64,000 bases of DNA from Nereocystis luetkeana (lineage: Eukaryota > Sar > Phaeophyceae > Laminariales > Laminariaceae). The translations under genes were made by a program, and so were the position numbers. The notes under the pieces are model-generated. The model was not told the DNA's origin. It saw nothing but the letters and a program-made list of their open reading frames with translations, and did no database searches. Below, piece after piece: positions 11,814 to 22,663 of the stretch. The stretch is taken from positions 5,744,776 to 5,808,775 of the forward strand of contig JARUPZ010000010.1 of assembly GCA_031213475.1 (NCBI GenBank), read 5' to 3'. The number at the start of each line of letters is the position of its first letter. Positions within the stretch are counted from its first letter, which is position 1.

Positions 11814-12096
11814 TTGCGGTACTCAAGTAGATTGACGTTCGAACTTTTAAAGGCAACACCCCGTGTCCAATAGCATCGGCCTCACAGCTGTTTTTTTTCT
11901 TCTTTCAAATATGATTCGTACGACGGGTTTTTGCAGTCCCGATACCAGCTCTACAGCATTAGTCGCGGTCGCGGCGCCGATTGCAGTCCCTGTCCGTTTC
12001 ATTTCCTCGATACCTGTATCGATACCTTTACTTGATGCTTTGTACCAGTACAAGTTAAAAGGTTTAGTTTCGGTAGGCGATCTGTACACCTTTTAC

Positions 12097-12400
12097 CTGT
12101 AGCCGAACAGACTAACGCCTTAACAAATGGCGCCGTCGGCAGGACATGAATTTCGGGTCGCGAGTTTGGATCTCACCACTCTCCATAATATGCCTTTTTA
12201 AGGAAAAAGTTGAACTTCCCCACGTCGAACCTGAAATTTACTCTCCCTGGGTCGCCACAAATTAGAACCGCGTGCTGGTGACTCGTCGACCTGTATATAC
12301 GGTATGGACCTGAATAGCCCTCCGTTCCCGGGGGGGAAAAGTGCTATGAAGCTTGCGTTTAGTGTATGATTAGTTTAACATTTTCCCAGCAGCCCAACAG
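12097..12400 (+). mobile_element. T1 unit with two heads
   Basis: First head TGTAGCCGAACAGACTAACG...GTCGGCAGGACATG...GAGTTTGGATCTCACC (12099-12178). A second partial head AGCAGCCCAACAGACTTATACC lies at about 12388, spacing near 289 bp. Confidence 0.6.
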
Positions 12401-13094
12401 ACTTATACCTCAGCATGTACCAGATATCAGATATGAGTATCAGCGTCCTCGGGTAGCAGAGAGAAAGGTGTGAAACCGACCAGGGCGTACGTCCCCCTCT
12501 ACAACTATTAGTGCCAGTAGCTACTGCTGTACAGTCAAGTAGCGAAGGCGATGGCTGGAAGGCGCTGGGGCAGAAAAACTGTCGTGGGTGCATATCAAAG
12601 GGATCTCGGGATCTCGGGAACTCGGGGGCAAGAAACACACGGAATGCCTTTCTCCAGATTAACATCAGTAGGTATATTAGTATCCGCGATCTCTAAAAGT
12701 AAAGGGGGGACCGGAACCGCAACTTTAGGTGAAAGCAGGCATTTCTGACTGACGAGCTCAACCACCACTCTGGCCGGAAATAGACGAACCGTTTACACTC
12801 TAACGTGAACATAAAACTCTTCTTGAATCATTGACCAGGCAGAGCGATGCCCCGAACTAGAATCGTTGGGATGAACAAGCGTATATTTGTGTGAGTTACA
12901 GTATGTTTTCGCTGCACAGTCTATTATTGTACGTACGTAGGCTGGATGGGGAATTCAATTGGTTGATCGGGATTGCACTTTCGTTTTTGCTCGAAACAAA
13001 AAAAAACAGTTTTTTGGGTGAGTTATTATAGAGCTCTTCCTCACGTGATGAGTCTCCAAACAACAATCGTACTGTAGGTGCACCCATGTCTCAG

Positions 13095-13181
13095 CCCTTT
13101 TAGGACTGCTGTCCCGTTTTGGGACTACCACTCGAATTCTAAGTAGATTATCCCCTAAACGGGACTGCGGTAATAGAAGGG
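13095..13181. mobile_element. MITE-3 copy 2
   Basis: CCCTTTTAGGACTGCTGTCC at left, AATTCTAAGTAGA in the centre, CCCTAAACGGGACTGCGG at right. Same design as 5131-5213. Confidence 0.7.
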
Positions 13182-13324
13182 TTGGCATGGGTCCTAAAAA
13201 AGACAAGCATTAACGTTTTCACCTAGCCGTTTTCCCCTTGTCTCCCGCCTACACGTAAAAACACCCGTTATACCAGTCTGCCAACTTATGTAAGAGCAGT
13301 TTGAACATAACTTGAATAAGGAAG

Positions 13325-13378
13325 GGGTTAGACTTTGGACCTGAAGACGTGAGTTCAAACCCCGCCAAGGGCACCAGT
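13325..13378 (+). other. tRNA 3'-half-like remnant with encoded CCA
   Basis: GTTAGACTTTGGACC...GTGAGTTCAAACCCCGCC...GGGCACCA resembles an anticodon arm, T arm and 3' end with CCA, but no 5' half is present. A retroposed tRNA fragment is possible. Confidence 0.3.
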
Positions 13379-14085
13379 TTTGATACTATTTTGGGGAAAC
13401 GTAAAAATCAGAACCAAATGTGGAGTGTAAACTTATAGCGAGGGGGAGACGTGGGCTTTTGGGTCCATTGTAGGTCCTAATTACTATGCCCTCCCGTAGT
13501 AGGTGGTGTACTTGGTAGGAGAGGGGCATCGACTACATCTCTTAATCTTCATGCTTTTCTCCATGACCATTACCTTCTAACTACTAACCCCCTTAGTCCT
13601 TTTGGGAGTATTATTTTGTCCGCGGCGTGCATGTATAGTTAAGTGATGATGCATAATTATTTCCATAATCCTTCGCACTATCGTCGTATTATCTCTGGCT
13701 CGTATGACCACAGGTAAACTTAGATATCGCTGTACTGTAGGATGGAGAATTAGAGCGAGCAACTGCCCGGGTTTGCTGGATGTTGGGGTAGAAATAACGT
13801 TTTTATGTATGTGAAGACAGCGAGCAAGCTGCTATTGTACTACTGTAGACTGCAACTTGCAGTATACAGTAGGCTTCTATCGAATCCCGGGGGTTTTGTT
13901 CTTTTTTAATGCGAATGTCTATGAGTGACCAACGTTGGAGTTCATGCTTTAAACACTGTCAAATGGCGAGCAAACACCATATTAAAGTTAAAATCCTTAC
14001 AGTTGGTTAGCTCGTACGTACCGGTAATTGATTTCCTTCATTTTTTCTACACGTAACTGGTAATGAGCCGTAAACCACTACGTTG

Positions 14086-14470
14086 GTGCGGCACCTTGTC
14101 GGGGGGCAAACATGGTGAACCCTGGAATCCTTCCCGGGGATGTAATTGGTATTGAATCCGCGGCGATAGCCTGAAAAGGCTTCAGCCATTCTACTGTACC
14201 TCTCCTCAACCGTTACGTTTGTGCCGCACCTTGTCGAGGGCCGAACATGGTGAACCCTGGAGTCCTGGGGAGGTAATTGGTATTGAGTCCACGGCGATCG
14301 TTTGAAAACCCCTCAGTTGTTTTACTGTACGTCTCCTCAACCGTTACGTTTGTGCCACACCTTATCGGGGAACAAACATGGTGAACCCTGGAGTCTTTCC
14401 CGGGGAGGTAATTGGTATTACATCCGCGGCGATCGTCTGAAAGCCTTCAGCTAGTTTAATTCACGTCTCC
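14086..14470. repeat. Three tandem units of about 131-135 bp
   Basis: Each has GTGC(C/G)(G/A)CACCTTGTCG, AACATGGTGAACCCTGGA, GGTAATTGGTATT, CGCGGCGAT and a TTCAG..T end. Starts at about 14091, 14226 and 14357. Confidence 0.85.
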
Positions 14471-14635
14471 GGCTCATGGAGTGCTTCATTTCGAATATTA
14501 ACTGTTCATGCCCCAGCACCTCCACCCTCGAAATCCACGGCCGAAACACTCCAGGGCGACTCGCCCGCCAGGCCACACAAATCCAAGTTACTATGACACA
14601 TCGCCCACGGCTTACATTTAGTTTAATATATATAT

Positions 14636-15112
14636 ACAGATAAGATCGGCATGGTGACGACGGCCTCACCGAGTTCTGAGGGGGTGCTGTAGAGGTAGTT
14701 CCCTTTCTCCAACCCTCCTTCCAGCGCGAGCTGTCCAAGTTTGATGTCGCTATCAACCCGGGCAAGATAGCCGCCTTGCTCCGAAGGGGCACCTGCCAAA
14801 ACCGGAGGGGTTTTTGCTATTCTGGGAGGCATCGGCGTCCGCGTCGCGAAGGGGGGGCGGGGAAAAGTTTGGTTGGCGTGCCCATCGGCAGCATGATACG
14901 TACGCTAAAGGAAAGCGCCGTGGGGATAGTGCGAAACGGCGGTAGAGCGGAATAACTTGCGCGTATGATGGACCGTACCCGCGTACCTCGAGTGGGTGTC
15001 CTGGACCCGGAGCTGGTACTTTCCCCGCCTGTTCGAGGGAAGATTACCGCGATGTGGATACTCGAACAGTTGCTCGCGCAAGCTCCCAGGCAAGCTCGAA
15101 GGGAAAGCAGAA
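14636..15112 (+). pseudogene. Second, decayed RT copy of the same non-LTR family
   Basis: Plus-strand matches to the 44-45 kb copy run in the same order: DKIGM near the YLDD box, VVPF, ELSKFDVAINPGK (versus ELCETGIAINPRK), GIGVRVAKGG, VGVPIG, AVGIVRNGG, LDPELVL and MWILEQLLAQ. Several frameshifts, a stop after GGRAE, and a small internal deletion are present. It ends where a family A fragment begins. Confidence 0.8.
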
Positions 15113-15178
15113 GGATCATCATACGACTACGGCCATACATGATAAATAGTTCATCTCTCCTCTCGAGTGCACCCCCCT
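15110..15178 (-). mobile_element. Family A left-end fragment
   Basis: ATCATACGACTACGGCCATACATGAT...CATCTCTCCTCTCGAGTGCACC matches the first 70 bp of family A in reverse, and lies at the end of the decayed RT copy. Confidence 0.65.
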
Positions 15179-15389
15179 CCCCCCCTGCCTAGCCCAACCC
15201 CTCCCGATCCCACGACACCCGGCCTTGTTGAGGATGGGGTGTCTAGTGAACCGGGTACCGTTGCAACCCTACCAACAAGCAGACGCGAGCTTATCCACAG
15301 GAGGAGCCGGAGAGGGTTTTCGGCAAAGTTTTATAAAAATTCCATCCGCCTTCCGACGATGTACAGCAATCAGTGTATGGTAATTTTCA

Positions 15390-15459
15390 CACCTCGGACA
15401 CATCATCGATTCCCACCTTATGGTCACCTCGGACACATCATCGATTCCCACCTTATGGT
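15390..15459. repeat. 35-bp tandem duplication
   Basis: CACCTCGGACACATCATCGA followed by TTCCCACCTTATGGT is repeated once with no visible difference. Confidence 0.9.
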
Positions 15460-15477
15460 CTAGAGCATTCAGGGAAG

Positions 15478-15690
15478 ATTTCTTCCTGGTCGGTATGTGC
15501 TACAGTAGGTCATGTTGTCGGGTGGGAGCCGTGTAGCCTGCATAATCTAGGACGTGTTTCCTGGGTTGGATCTGTTCTACTAGATAGATCCTGCACAACA
15601 GCGCATAACGACAGGTTGGGATCTAATAGATCATCTGTCCGACGCGTGATCTCTTTCAACATAGAACGAACACTCGTGCCCCTTTTCACT
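15478..15690 (-). repeat. Family B repeat
   Basis: Reverse copy: GGGTGGGAGCCGTGTAGCC, ACGTGTTTCCTGGGTTGGAT, GATAGATCCTGCACAACAG, ACGACAGGTTGGGATC. Confidence 0.7.
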
Positions 15691-15779
15691 AAATCCCCGG
15701 CTGACCTGAGGCCAGGGAAATGCCAGAATGCCGTCGGGGGAGCTTCGCGGCGACGGAGCCCGTAGGTTCTAAGGCAGAT

Positions 15780-16680
15780 CTCTCCTGCACAACGTGAGGG
15801 AAATTGTCGGAAAGGAGCTGCCCAGTTTTGGATTTCGTCGGTCGCGTCTGCGGAAGCGTCTGCCCGATTCGGACTTCGTATGGTCTAACATATAGCTTGC
15901 ACCATCGGGACTAGTAGGGCCAGTAGCTCCGCCACAGCTTCCAATCTGGCAGCATTTTCCGTCGCCTGATCTCCTTTGTCATCTCTGGGCCCACCACTGT
16001 CTCATCTCCCCCTCCAATTACACCGCCACTTCCAGCGCCACCACCTCCTTGCGCCCCGATATCTCTGCGGAAGCGTCTGCTCTATTCGGACCTTACCTGC
16101 CTCAGCTGGATGAGGGTTTACCCAGTTCGGATGTCGTCCACCTCATCTGGAGGAAGTACCTGCCCGATTCGGATTTCATCCGTTGGAGCGTCTTCGCCAT
16201 TCGGGCGTTGTCTGCCGCGTCTGGGGAAGCTTCTGTCTAATCCGCCGCCTCTGGGGGAGGGTTTTCCCAGTTCGGATTTCGTCCGCCGCATAGGGGAAGC
16301 GTCTGCCCAATTCGGACCTCGTCTGTAGAAGCTTCTGCTCAATTCGGGCCGTGTCCTCTACATCTAGGGAAGGGTCTGCCCAGTTCAGATCTCGTTCGCC
16401 CCTTCTGGAGGAGCGTCTGCCCGATTCGGACGTCATCCGCTGGAACATCTGCACATGTCGGACATTGTCCATCGCATCTCGGGAAGCGTCTGCCCAATCC
16501 GGATCTCATCCACTGAATCTGGGGGATCTTCCGCCCAATTCAGATCTCGTGAAGGGGCTCCGCGACGCTTGCAGGGTGTCGGAAGAAGGCATGGCTGGTG
16601 TAACCGTCCCCACAAGCTGGAAGAATACAACAGGTTAGGGTTTCTCAGGGTCGGTCTGATGTGAATGTGTGGCCGGTACA
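15780..16680 (+). repeat. Retrotransposon-derived minisatellite array, unit 1
   Basis: Roughly 15-20 copies of a unit of about 41 bp with core GTCTGCCC(A/G)ATTCGGA followed by CTCGTCCGC and CATCTGGGGAAGC. Read in frame one unit gives LPSSDFVRRI, the counterpart of ELPNSDLVRRIW in the RT linker at 44535-44570. The array ends in RDACRVSEEGMAGV (16550-16600), parallel to RDIHGVSKEAMANV of the RT ORF. Because 41 is not a multiple of three, the frame rotates, so it is no longer a coding repeat. Confidence 0.8.
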
Positions 16681-16744
16681 CAACGCCAAACTACTACTAT
16701 TACTACTATATTGCGTTTAGTACTCACGTATAACGACCTCTACA

Positions 16745-17268
16745 GCACACGTGGAGTGTACTCGATAGGAGATATGTACTCGATCTCATACATGACCGTA
16801 GTCGTATGACCATAGACCCTCGTATCCCTACAATGCCGGGACGGAGCATGTCGGGTTTTCATCGACCAGACAGACATTGCTTGCACCAAGCGCGAAGCGC
16901 CGTGAGGTGTCATGAAGGGTGGGCTGCATCCTACTAAGAGCCGTTTTTGAGGCGGACTTGCATATGGATGACAGTTTCAATGAGTAGATTCAATCTCCGG
17001 TGTAGGAATTTCCAGAGACAGCAATGGGTGTACTATGTAACTACCTCTTGGGTGCCTTACCATAAACACTACCAGGTACGTGATACGATCATTCCCACTT
17101 GTGCGGAGTAAAGGTTGTTCGCCTCGCACAAACGATCTAACTTAGCAACAGCTGTGACAGACCGCCAAAAAAAACGGTACCCTGGTTGTCTAGCTCACGT
17201 AGTGAGCGGCACGTTTTACTGTGTCGTTGCCAACCGACGCTAACCCAACCTATATACAATAGGGGGGG
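16745..17268 (+). mobile_element. Family A repeat inserted in the module array
   Basis: Near-full copy, closely similar to 9683-10210 through the TACTCGAT start, GTCGGGTTTTCA, GCGCGAAGCG, GGTGCCTTACCATAAACACTAC and CAACCTATATACAATA end. It splits unit 1 from unit 2 of the retrotransposon-derived array and ends in a G-run. Confidence 0.85.
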
Positions 17269-17269
17269 G

Positions 17270-17715
17270 GGGGTATACGAAATTTCAGGAGGGAGCTGCC
17301 CAATTGGGGCCTCGTCCGTCCCATCTGGGGAACATTTGCCCTGTTCGGACCTCGTCTACTGCATTTGAGAAAGCGTCTGTCTCATTCGGATTCCAGCTGT
17401 CACATCTGGGGGGACGTGAGAGATCTCCGCGACGATACGAAGGGTCGGAAGGGAGAAGGCATGGCGGGCGTCATCCGCGACACATTCAGGGGAAATAAAC
17501 AGAAGGAAGCTGAGTAATGTCGAATCTCGTCTGCTGCATCTAGGGTTTCGAGCGTGAGGGATCCCCGCGACGCACACAGAGTGTCGGAAGAAGCCATGGT
17601 GGACGTAATCGCCGCCCAACGCTGGAGGGGCAGGATAAGGCTATAAACTGGGGAGGATTGTTAGGTTTCTTAGAGTGGATCTGACGTGGGCGTGCTGCCA
17701 GCACGCGACACCCAA
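17270..17715 (+). repeat. Retrotransposon-derived array, unit 2
   Basis: Restarts with GGGAGCTGCCCAATTGGGGCC, as unit 1 does. It has about four 41-bp modules, then two copies of the VRDLRD/VRDPRDAHRVSEEAM segment (17411-17500 and 17550-17640), and runs into a CTG/CTA microsatellite. Confidence 0.75.
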
Positions 17716-17797
17716 CTACCGCTGCTGCTACTGCTACTACTACTATTGCTGCTGCTGCTACTACTACTACTACTACTACTGCTACTACCACTACAGC
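17716..17797. repeat. CTG/CTA trinucleotide microsatellite
   Basis: Mixed CTG and CTA triplets. A shorter related CTA stretch (16690-16715) sits at the same relative place in unit 1, so it belongs to the higher-order unit. Confidence 0.85.
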
Positions 17798-17840
17798 ACG
17801 TTTGAGACCCATCTATAGCAACCTCTCCGGCACACTGAGG

Positions 17841-18063
17841 GGGGGGGTACGGGAAGGCCAGAAGAGAGCTGCCCAAGTCGGGCCTCGTTCGCCTCATCTG
17901 GGGAACGTCTGGTCGATTGGGGCCTAGTCCGCTGCATCCAGAGGAGGGTCTGCCCAGTTCGGACCTCGTCCGCTGCATTTGGGGGGGCATCTATTCCATT
18001 CGGGCTTTGTTCATCACATGTGGAGGGGCGTGAGGGATCTCCGCGGCGCATACAGGGTGTCGG
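17841..18063 (+). repeat. Retrotransposon-derived array, unit 3 (truncated)
   Basis: Begins after a G-run with GGCCAGAAGAGAGCTGCCCAAG, carries about four 41-bp modules and ends in the VRDLRGAYRVS segment (18025-18063), where family B' sequence starts. Confidence 0.75.
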
Positions 18064-18300
18064 ACAGATAAAATCATGATCTAGATGATCTCTACCCTAA
18101 CCTGCCGTTTTAGAGCCGCCCTATGGCAGGTATTGGGGTTTCCACTTTTGAGCCCAAACATTTCTCACTGACGGATAGATAGATCACGATCCAGATCATT
18201 TAGATCATCTAGATCTGAACCTGCCGTTGTTTGAGCCGTGCTACAGCAGGTACTGGGGTTTCCATTTTTGAGCCCAAGCATTTCTCACTGACGAGGCTCC
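18063..18300 (+). repeat. Family B' tandem repeat (two units of about 118 bp)
   Basis: Each unit: GATCATCTAGATC, CCTGCCGTT, GAGCC, GGCAGGTA(T/C)TGGGGTTTCC, TTTTGAGCCCAA(A/G)CATTT and CTCACTGACG. CTGCCGT and ACGGCAG can pair. The CTGACGGACAGATAGATC junction joins units. Confidence 0.75.
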
Positions 18301-18455
18301 TCAACCAATGTACCATTGCAACTGAGGGGCCACTGCTGTACCTTATACCATTTGACTCGGTGCGTATTTTCGCAATGCCATTTGTTTGACACCTAGATAG
18401 CCCATGGGATCGTGTGTCAGGTTTGTTTTTTACATTTTGTTTTCTCGAAATTCGG

Positions 18456-18701
18456 GTATTGGGTGAAGTGAATAACCGCTCCTCACGTGAAAACCTCTCA
18501 GACACATTGGTGGCTCGTGCCCCCCTGTCGTCCATATAGAGCGCATCCGTTATAATGTTTATTTCCTGTAGGGGTCGCGTATTGGGTGAAGTGAATAACC
18601 GCTCCTCACGTGAAAACCTCTCAGACACATTGGTGGCTCGTGCCCCCCTGTCGTCCATATAGAGCGCATCCGTTATAATGTTTATTTCCTGTAGGGGTCG
18701 C
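18456..18701. repeat. Perfect 123-bp tandem duplication
   Basis: Copies 18456-18578 and 18579-18701 appear identical. 123 is 41 codons, so a minus-strand open frame (18703-18209) carries a perfect 41-residue repeat starting LQEINIITDALYMDDRG. The frame later runs into B' sequence, so it is probably not a conserved gene. Confidence 0.9.
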
Positions 18702-18704
18702 ACC

Positions 18705-20030
18705 CACCAACATTGACTGTTCCTAGCTGTTTACGTACTCTTTTCGGTGTTTCTACGCACATTCGAGGCTTCTGGATGTCACTTCTAGCCCCTCGTAGAA
18801 CGTGCCCAGTAAAGAGAACCCTTGTGATGAGGAGCGAAGAGACGGGCGTACGTGGGCGCGGAGGAGCAGACTTCACGAGCTCAAGGTACGCCCGTAGCTG
18901 TGGGGCCAGTAGCTCGTAGCGCTGATGTTGTTTCCCCTCAGTCGTAAATATTCTAGCCCAAAATGTGTTCTCCCTCTGGTAGCACGCCTCCGAAGAAAAC
19001 TGTAACTTTGGGCTTGTTTCGTGGGAAAGGGGTTAGACGAGGGGGTCGCGCATAGAACATGGGGGTGAATAACTCTAGTTCATAGTAAATCGAGTCTACT
19101 GTGGCATTTGGAAGGCATGTTTGTGCCATATGAGGGGAATAAGGTATCTGTCGCTCGCGGGGCTTGCCAGACCAACGGGGCTACGTAGCAAGGCGATCGC
19201 GAGGCTATCCTAAGCGGCGACGCTGGCGAGGCCTGTATTGTAGCGGGGTTAACGAGTACCGTTCTGTATCCAAGCGCGCATTGAGAACCCCGGGTTGAAA
19301 AATGGGCATTGTCCTCCGGCGACAGGCGTGCCACCGTAGCGGTAGCACGTTTTGGTCGATTTTTGCTTCTGACCGACCGGGCTCCTCCTTAAGGACACTG
19401 AGGATCTAACGACTAGTGCTCAGTTCTACCGCTTACTCATCGTCGGATACCTAGTAAGCTATGCATTTTTTCATCGGGTTGCCCCTCACACGCCGAGCCT
19501 CAGCGGAAAACGGGGCCCCACTATGCCGTAGCATGCGTCCCGAGAGGCAACGGGTATAGCAAGACAAACCTTACGGAAAATCTTGAGATCTTACTGTTGA
19601 CCGTTGGTGGTGATTGGCGATATCTTGGCTGACAAGATATTTCCGTTGGAAAATGCCAGTATTGGAAATTAGTCCCCCCTCTCTCTGTATCTGCACCGAA
19701 GACCCTTTTGAACGAAGAAAGGCGAATAATTAAGAAAACGACGCACGACGCATACATTACGTGCATGTGCTCTCGAATATATTGCCACGTAGAATGCCGT
19801 CAAATCTATACAATCATCGCCGACTGCTTGCAGAAATCAAGCTACGAGTGTTGTGCACTCTCTCTAGAAAGATAAACTGGTAGGATTCCTTGTTCGTCGG
19901 CAGCAGCAGCAGCTGACTACGTAGTCCAAAAGGTGTAGTACCTTCTATTCTTAGCGAACAAATAAAGCACAGCGTAGTAGTTGCCACTCTATTAGATACA
20001 GCCAACAACAATTACCGCGAAACTACCTTT
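18705..20030. other. No gene recognised
   Basis: Mixed sequence. I see no repeat shared with the rest of the window and no convincing exon. Confidence 0.4.
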
Positions 20031-20034
20031 CGCT

Positions 20035-20140
20035 ACGTCATTGCGATGCGTTGGGTAAGCGGTTGGGTGGTTGGGCGGGTGGTTGGGTGTGGGTCGGTAG
20101 GTGGATGGGTGTATGGGTAGGCGTGGGTGTGCGTGGGACT
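20035..20140. repeat. G-rich GGGTTGGGTGG minisatellite
   Basis: Runs of GGTTGGGTGG, GGGTGTGGG and GGATGGGTG with no fixed period. Confidence 0.6.
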
Positions 20141-20529
20141 CCTTAGACTAGCGAGAGTGCGAACGTTACGTGAAAAAGTGAAACTTTGTCAGCCGTCCTC
20201 CCAAATAATTTGCGGTGCTATATACTGCTCTAATAGGGACGAAAAGAAGAGTAAAACACACGTTTTTTCTTGTTTCTGTCGCATATGACCCATAGATACT
20301 GTATTTACGCTGCTGCGCATTGTCGGATGGCCGACATTATCATATTATCACCGCGACAAGTAGCGCTATGCGAAAATCAAGCGGACACTATTCATCAGCC
20401 CCTCCGGCCCTCGGTCGCACGTGTCTTTCGTGTAGCCTAAGAAACCTTAAACTTGCCGTGAACCAACGACAATTAGCACCTGTGTTCTTTCAGATTTGTC
20501 AGTTGGTGCCGTTCATTTTTCCACGCACG

Positions 20530-20760
20530 TTTGTGTGTGCTCTTCACATTAAAACAGTTATTTCTACCCGTAGATATCAGCACAACCAGTGTCCGTGCCG
20601 ATTCTTCAATTCTAGAGAGATAAGAAGCTCTGTGGTCACAAAACTACGACACAGAGACACTACATTGTTTTCCAGGAAACAGGGTAGAAAATGCGATGCC
20701 ATGCCATCGCACTGGATACGACTGGCACGCCTATCAAAGAGAGAAAAATCGTACTACTGG
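20530..20760 (+). mobile_element. Family D repeat
   Basis: CTCTTCACATTAAA, TTCTACCCGTAGATAT, CACAACCAGTGTCCGTGCCG, TCTGTGGTCACAAA and ATACGACTGGCACG are shared with 42215-42440. It lies between two related about 125-bp direct repeats (20400-20535 and 20815-20935). Confidence 0.7.
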
Positions 20761-20941
20761 TGTACCGGTACCATTCTCGGCAGCAAGACCAGATCTGATT
20801 CATGACCATCATACTACCGGTCGAATGTGTCTTACGCGCAGAGTAAGAAGCCTTAAATCTTCCCCGACCCAACGACGATAAACACCAGTGTTCGTTCAGA
20901 TTCGTTGGTGCCATGTACTTCCTCTCGCACGTCTGTAGTAT

Positions 20942-21050
20942 TATTACGGGGGGGCATAGTAAATAGGACCAAATATTGCTAGTAAAAATAGGTAAATATG
21001 TAGGTTTTTGTGGGTACCATAGGCCCTATTTACTATGGCCCCCCATAATA
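20942..21050. mobile_element. MITE-1 copy 1
   Basis: Starts TATTACGGGGGGGCATAG and ends CTATGGCCCCCCATAATA. The interior ACCAAATATTG..AGTAAAAATAGG..TAAATATGTAGGTTTTTG is shared with the other copies. Confidence 0.85.
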
Positions 21051-21146
21051 CTGTACCGGTGACATTCTCGGCAGCAAGACCAGGTCATGACCATCCATCC
21101 ACGTTATTATTATCAGTATTGTGAATACTATAGTTCTTACTGCGTT

Positions 21147-21385
21147 TGCCATCCGGCAATGTTTAGCATGAGCTTCAGCATGAGCTTCAACGCTGATCAC
21201 TTATGCATATTCCTCGAAAGAAGCTGACCAAAGGGGAAGAAAAAACAACACACTTCGAAGTATTGGACTACAACAAAGGCCATTGGATCACAGTAGACTA
21301 TTGGATTGCAGTAGCCTATTGGACTACAGTAGGTTCAGCGTTGATCCATCATGAACCTTCCCCGAAAGAAGAAGAAGTAATCTAA
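21147..21385 (+). mobile_element. Family C repeat
   Basis: TTTGCCATCCGGCAATG, AGCTTCAACGCTGATCAC, ATATTCCTCGAAAGAAG, four 18-bp-type units at 21263-21335, then TCAGCGTTGATCCATCATGA and CCTTCCCCGAAAGAAG. The leader motif is repeated on both sides of the 18-bp array. Confidence 0.7.
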
Positions 21386-21671
21386 GGGAGAAAACCACCA
21401 CATATTATCCATTTGATTTCTCATCAACACAGCGAGAGAGTGGAGTGGAGAGCCAAACAGCCGCACAGGCCTAAAACTACCTCTCGTGGCGATATCAGAT
21501 GCCTCTGAACGTACAGTAGTAGTAAGTGGGTCCATGGTTTACCTAAGGGGGTCCACGGCTTACACCCCTTGAGCACCGCACCCTCGTTCTGGGGGCAGCA
21601 TACATGGAAATAGAGTTAGCGCAGGGGTATTGGAACAAAAGCAGCACGCCATTTTTTTTTTGAGTCTCACA

Positions 21672-21716
21672 ATAAGGGGGTGTACTCGAGTGTACTCGAT
21701 ATCATGCATGGCCAAG
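21672..21716 (+). mobile_element. Family A left-end remnant
   Basis: GGGGGTGTACTCGAGTGTACTCGATATCATGCATGGCC matches the start of family A, including the preceding G-run. It is cut off within 45 bp. Confidence 0.5.
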
Positions 21717-21719
21717 GTT

Positions 21720-21960
21720 CGCACCTCGGAGAGATCATGATCTATCTATCTACATATGTATGATCTAGTTCGTCGCCTGCCCTTGTGAGAGGCTACGCGG
21801 GACCTTCGTAGTATAGGTCCAACCCAGGAAACATGCGTTTAGAGCGTCCAGATTACACGGGTCCCACTCGGCAACGGGAGCTACAGTAGTAGATCATATA
21901 AGATTGGGGATATATGATATATCTGCCTTGAAATATCTAGATCATGAACTGCGGGAATCG
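21720..21960 (+). repeat. Family B repeat
   Basis: GATCTATCTATCTACATATG, GAGAGGCTACGCGGGACC, GGTCCAACCCAGGAAACATG, GGGTCCCACTCGGCAACGGG, GAAATATCTAGATCATGA. Confidence 0.65.
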
Positions 21961-22097
21961 ATGATCGGCAGATGGTCTGTTCGAGGAGATCGGGGAGAAG
22001 ATGTCATACTTGGGAATGAGTGTAGATGTAAGATGCTGTTAGTGTTGTAAAAGTGTTACTTAAGGTGTGGGGGGAGGGGCGAGGGATGAGGGAGGTG

Positions 22098-22225
22098 GCG
22101 GGGGGGGGGGGGGGCGTACTCATTTTTTCCTCGCCTGCCTTAGTCATTTGACCATTGACCACGCACCCCTTTCGAAACGGAACACCGTTCCTACTTACTC
22201 CTGACAGAGGCACCCCCGACAGTTG
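22098..22225 (-). mobile_element. Family E repeat with oligo-G (oligo-C in sense) end
   Basis: G-run, then CGTACTCATT, CTTAGTCATTTGACCATTG, CCCCTTTCGAAACGGA and TGGGCGCTCG. Confidence 0.75.
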
Positions 22226-22663
22226 GGCGCTCGTTTGCGTTTTTTTCCGTGTGTTGCGTACAAACGTTTTGCTTATCTGATTCGGACTAAACTAACTGTT
22301 CGTCGTATGTACCTGGTAACTATGCATGCGTGTGCGTACACACACCCGAAATGTCAAAAGGATCCTCTGATATAGCACTGCACCTACGTTTCGGGCATAT
22401 GAATACACTACAACAATGGCCCCTCTATAGTGCCGGTATGCGCCAGCTGACAAAACCGGTACTATAATAGCGGCAACCGGCACTCCGCACGAGACTGCCA
22501 CCCTGGCTGTTTTGTCACGTGTGCCAGGCAGTTTCACAGCTACTACAGCGGGCAGTCGGCACTATAGAGGGGACACCACTACTATATATACTACGGTTGT
22601 ACTTGTAGTTGCAGATGAGACAACTTTTGCAGTGCCCAAAAAACGGGTAAGGGATACTCTTAA

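Larger units (their letters stand above)
12400..14085. other. No gene recognised apart from MITE-3 and a tRNA-like remnant
   Basis: Low coding potential in all frames. A family D snippet (GGGTAGAAATAACG) and a family C leader lie at 13790-13945. Confidence 0.4.

Noticed and set aside
11262-11873. 203-residue plus-strand ORF as a gene
   Set aside because: Its first part is family C 18-bp repeat and its last part is the MITE-2 foldback, so the frame is chance read-through of repeats.
18209-18703. 164-residue minus-strand ORF as a conserved gene
   Set aside because: Its length comes from the 123-bp duplication and from running into family B' sequence. Only the duplication itself is notable.
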